Source: Chitinophagales bacterium (GTDB taxonomy: Bacteria > Bacteroidota > Bacteroidia > Chitinophagales > UBA2359). From it: DNA of 64,000 bases. Of this stretch, positions 63,185 to 64,000 are shown in pieces. The notes below the pieces were generated by a model. The model did not search any database. It saw only the letters and a program-made list of their open reading frames with translations, and had not been told where the DNA came from. A program made the translations under genes and the position numbers. Where the stretch lies: NCBI GenBank assembly GCA_041392475.1, contig JAWKLZ010000001.1, positions 3,038,001 through 3,102,000 on the forward strand, written 5' to 3'. How positions within the stretch are numbered: position 1 is the stretch's first letter; each line of letters starts with the position of its first letter.

Positions 63185-64000
63185 ATGGCAAAAAAAAATA
63201 AGGCAAAACAGTCAAATTTGCCAACTCCAGAACGCAAGAAACCCAACCTCAATCATCCGATTGTTTACGCCAAACATACATGGTCAAACAATCGCACCAA
63301 AATAGGTTTGGCAGCAATACTCATTATCAGCTTCATTGCCTTTTTGCCAGTCCTTTCAGCCGAATTCACCAACTGGGACGACAACCTATATGTCACCGAA
63401 AACCCCTATTTGGTCAAATTTTCGATGGAGAATGTGGTCAATATTTTCACCCACCAAACCAGTGGAAACTACAATCCATTGCCGATTTTCACGCACCTCA
63501 TAGAACGTTCCTTGTTTGGTTTGGAAGCATTTTGGTACCACTTCAACAATTTATGGCTGCATTTATTGGCAACAGCACTTGTTTTTTGGTTCATGCTCTT
63601 ACTACGAGCCAACCTCATGATCACGCTCATGGTCACCGCCCTATTTGGTTTTCACCCTATGCGGGTCGAATCCGTTGCTTGGATAACCGAGCGCAAAGAC
63701 GTATTGTTTGCCGTTTTTTACATTGGAGCGATGATTAGCTACATTTATTACCGCAGTCAAAAGGTGAACAAAACCAAATACTTAATCAGTTTGTACGTTC
63801 TTTTTATCCTCTCTGCTTTCTCCAAAATACAAGCCGTTTCGCTGCCATTGTCTCTGCTCGCCATAGACTACTACTTCAAACGCCCCCTCAAATTTAACCT
63901 AATTGTCGAAAAAATACCGATGTTTTTGATTTCTTTGACCTTCGGTTTGATTGGCGTGTTCATTTTGGGCAGCAAAGGCAGCATCAATGCAACAACAGGC
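63185..64000 (+). CDS. TMTC/GT-C-like polytopic membrane protein (5' part, cut by window edge)
   Basis: 272 codons, open at the right edge. A ~36-residue basic head is followed by membrane helices from about residue 40. Landmarks are AEFTNWDDNLYVTENP and FGFHPMRVESVAWITERKDVL, the typical first loop and DUF1736-side motif of TMTC-like O-mannosyltransferase relatives. Bacterial members normally carry C-terminal TPRs, expected beyond the edge. Probably glycosylates exported proteins or lipids. Confidence 0.8.
   Translation, partial: MAKKNKAKQSNLPTPERKKPNLNHPIVYAKHTWSNNRTKIGLAAILIISFIAFLPVLSAEFTNWDDNLYVTENPYLVKFSMENVVNIFTHQTSGNYNPLPIFTHLIERSLFGLEAFWYHFNNLWLHLLATALVFWFMLLLRANLMITLMVTALFGFHPMRVESVAWITERKDVLFAVFYIGAMISYIYYRSQKVNKTKYLISLYVLFILSAFSKIQAVSLPLSLLAIDYYFKRPLKFNLIVEKIPMFLISLTFGLIGVFILGSKGSINATTG

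Overview
The window looks like chromosomal DNA from a Bacteroidota bacterium, probably a Saprospiraceae/Lewinella-type relative. The evidence is type IX secretion (T9SS) C-terminal sorting domains, several TTTG-N20-TAnnTTTG promoters, a CDP-alcohol phosphatidyltransferase, TonB-like and LolD-like proteins, and many IPTL-CTERM proteins (a PEP-CTERM-like cell-surface sorting tail). I see no rRNA, tRNA or CRISPR. The species call is inference.

Layout. 0.2-5.6 kb (minus strand): a MacA/HlyD adaptor with its ABC ATPase behind an apparent sigma54 promoter with two upstream dyads, a TonB-like protein, a HExxH lipoprotein and a small beta-domain protein. 5.9-27 kb: a repeat-rich locus of IPTL-CTERM surface-protein genes and stand-alone AraC-type HTH genes. 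It also holds a phosphodiesterase-TPR-sulfotransferase fusion, a halogenase-like flavoprotein, a decayed ACP/tail-collar/STAS patch, and an IS110-type element whose upstream end can fold like a two-loop bridge RNA. 27-37 kb: two CHAT-protease-like TPR proteins, one of them heading an operon with an ECF sigma factor, a partner protein with an anti-sigma-like N-terminus, a Crp-like and a DinB-like protein. 37.5-45.5 kb: one giant beta-helix/207-bp-repeat/T9SS adhesin broken by frameshifts inside the repeats. 45.6-49.9 kb: a hybrid histidine kinase, an AraC regulator and pgsA. 49.9-57.4 kb: a second CHAT/ECF/partner set plus two further genes, bounded by 125-bp direct repeats of the pgsA 5' end, one of which carries a 167-bp MITE. 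58.6-62.4 kb: an AT-rich putative defence or toxin operon (unknown protein, QueC-like enzyme with an in-frame TGA, HTH-ImmA-like protein, PIN protein) behind a promoter overlapped by a large palindrome. 62.5-64 kb: LolD and a truncated TMTC-like membrane protein.

How it may work together. The most striking system is the AraC-HTH/IPTL-CTERM module. A 119-126 residue HTH-only regulator gene is followed by two direct half-sites (TGGCAG) exactly 21 bp apart, then a Bacteroidota promoter, then a secreted IPTL-CTERM gene, then conserved hairpins and the next module. Two of the surface genes carry 5-bp simple repeats in their signal-peptide codons: one is out of frame with 4 units and one in frame with 5. 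At least four recombination scars and a 0.59-kb tandem duplication show that the modules shuffle. I infer a phase-variable, recombining family of surface proteins with local dedicated regulators. A second candidate system is the pairing of CHAT-TPR proteins with an ECF sigma factor and a protein carrying an FLPxP/ASRST/YYWKL beta domain, present twice.
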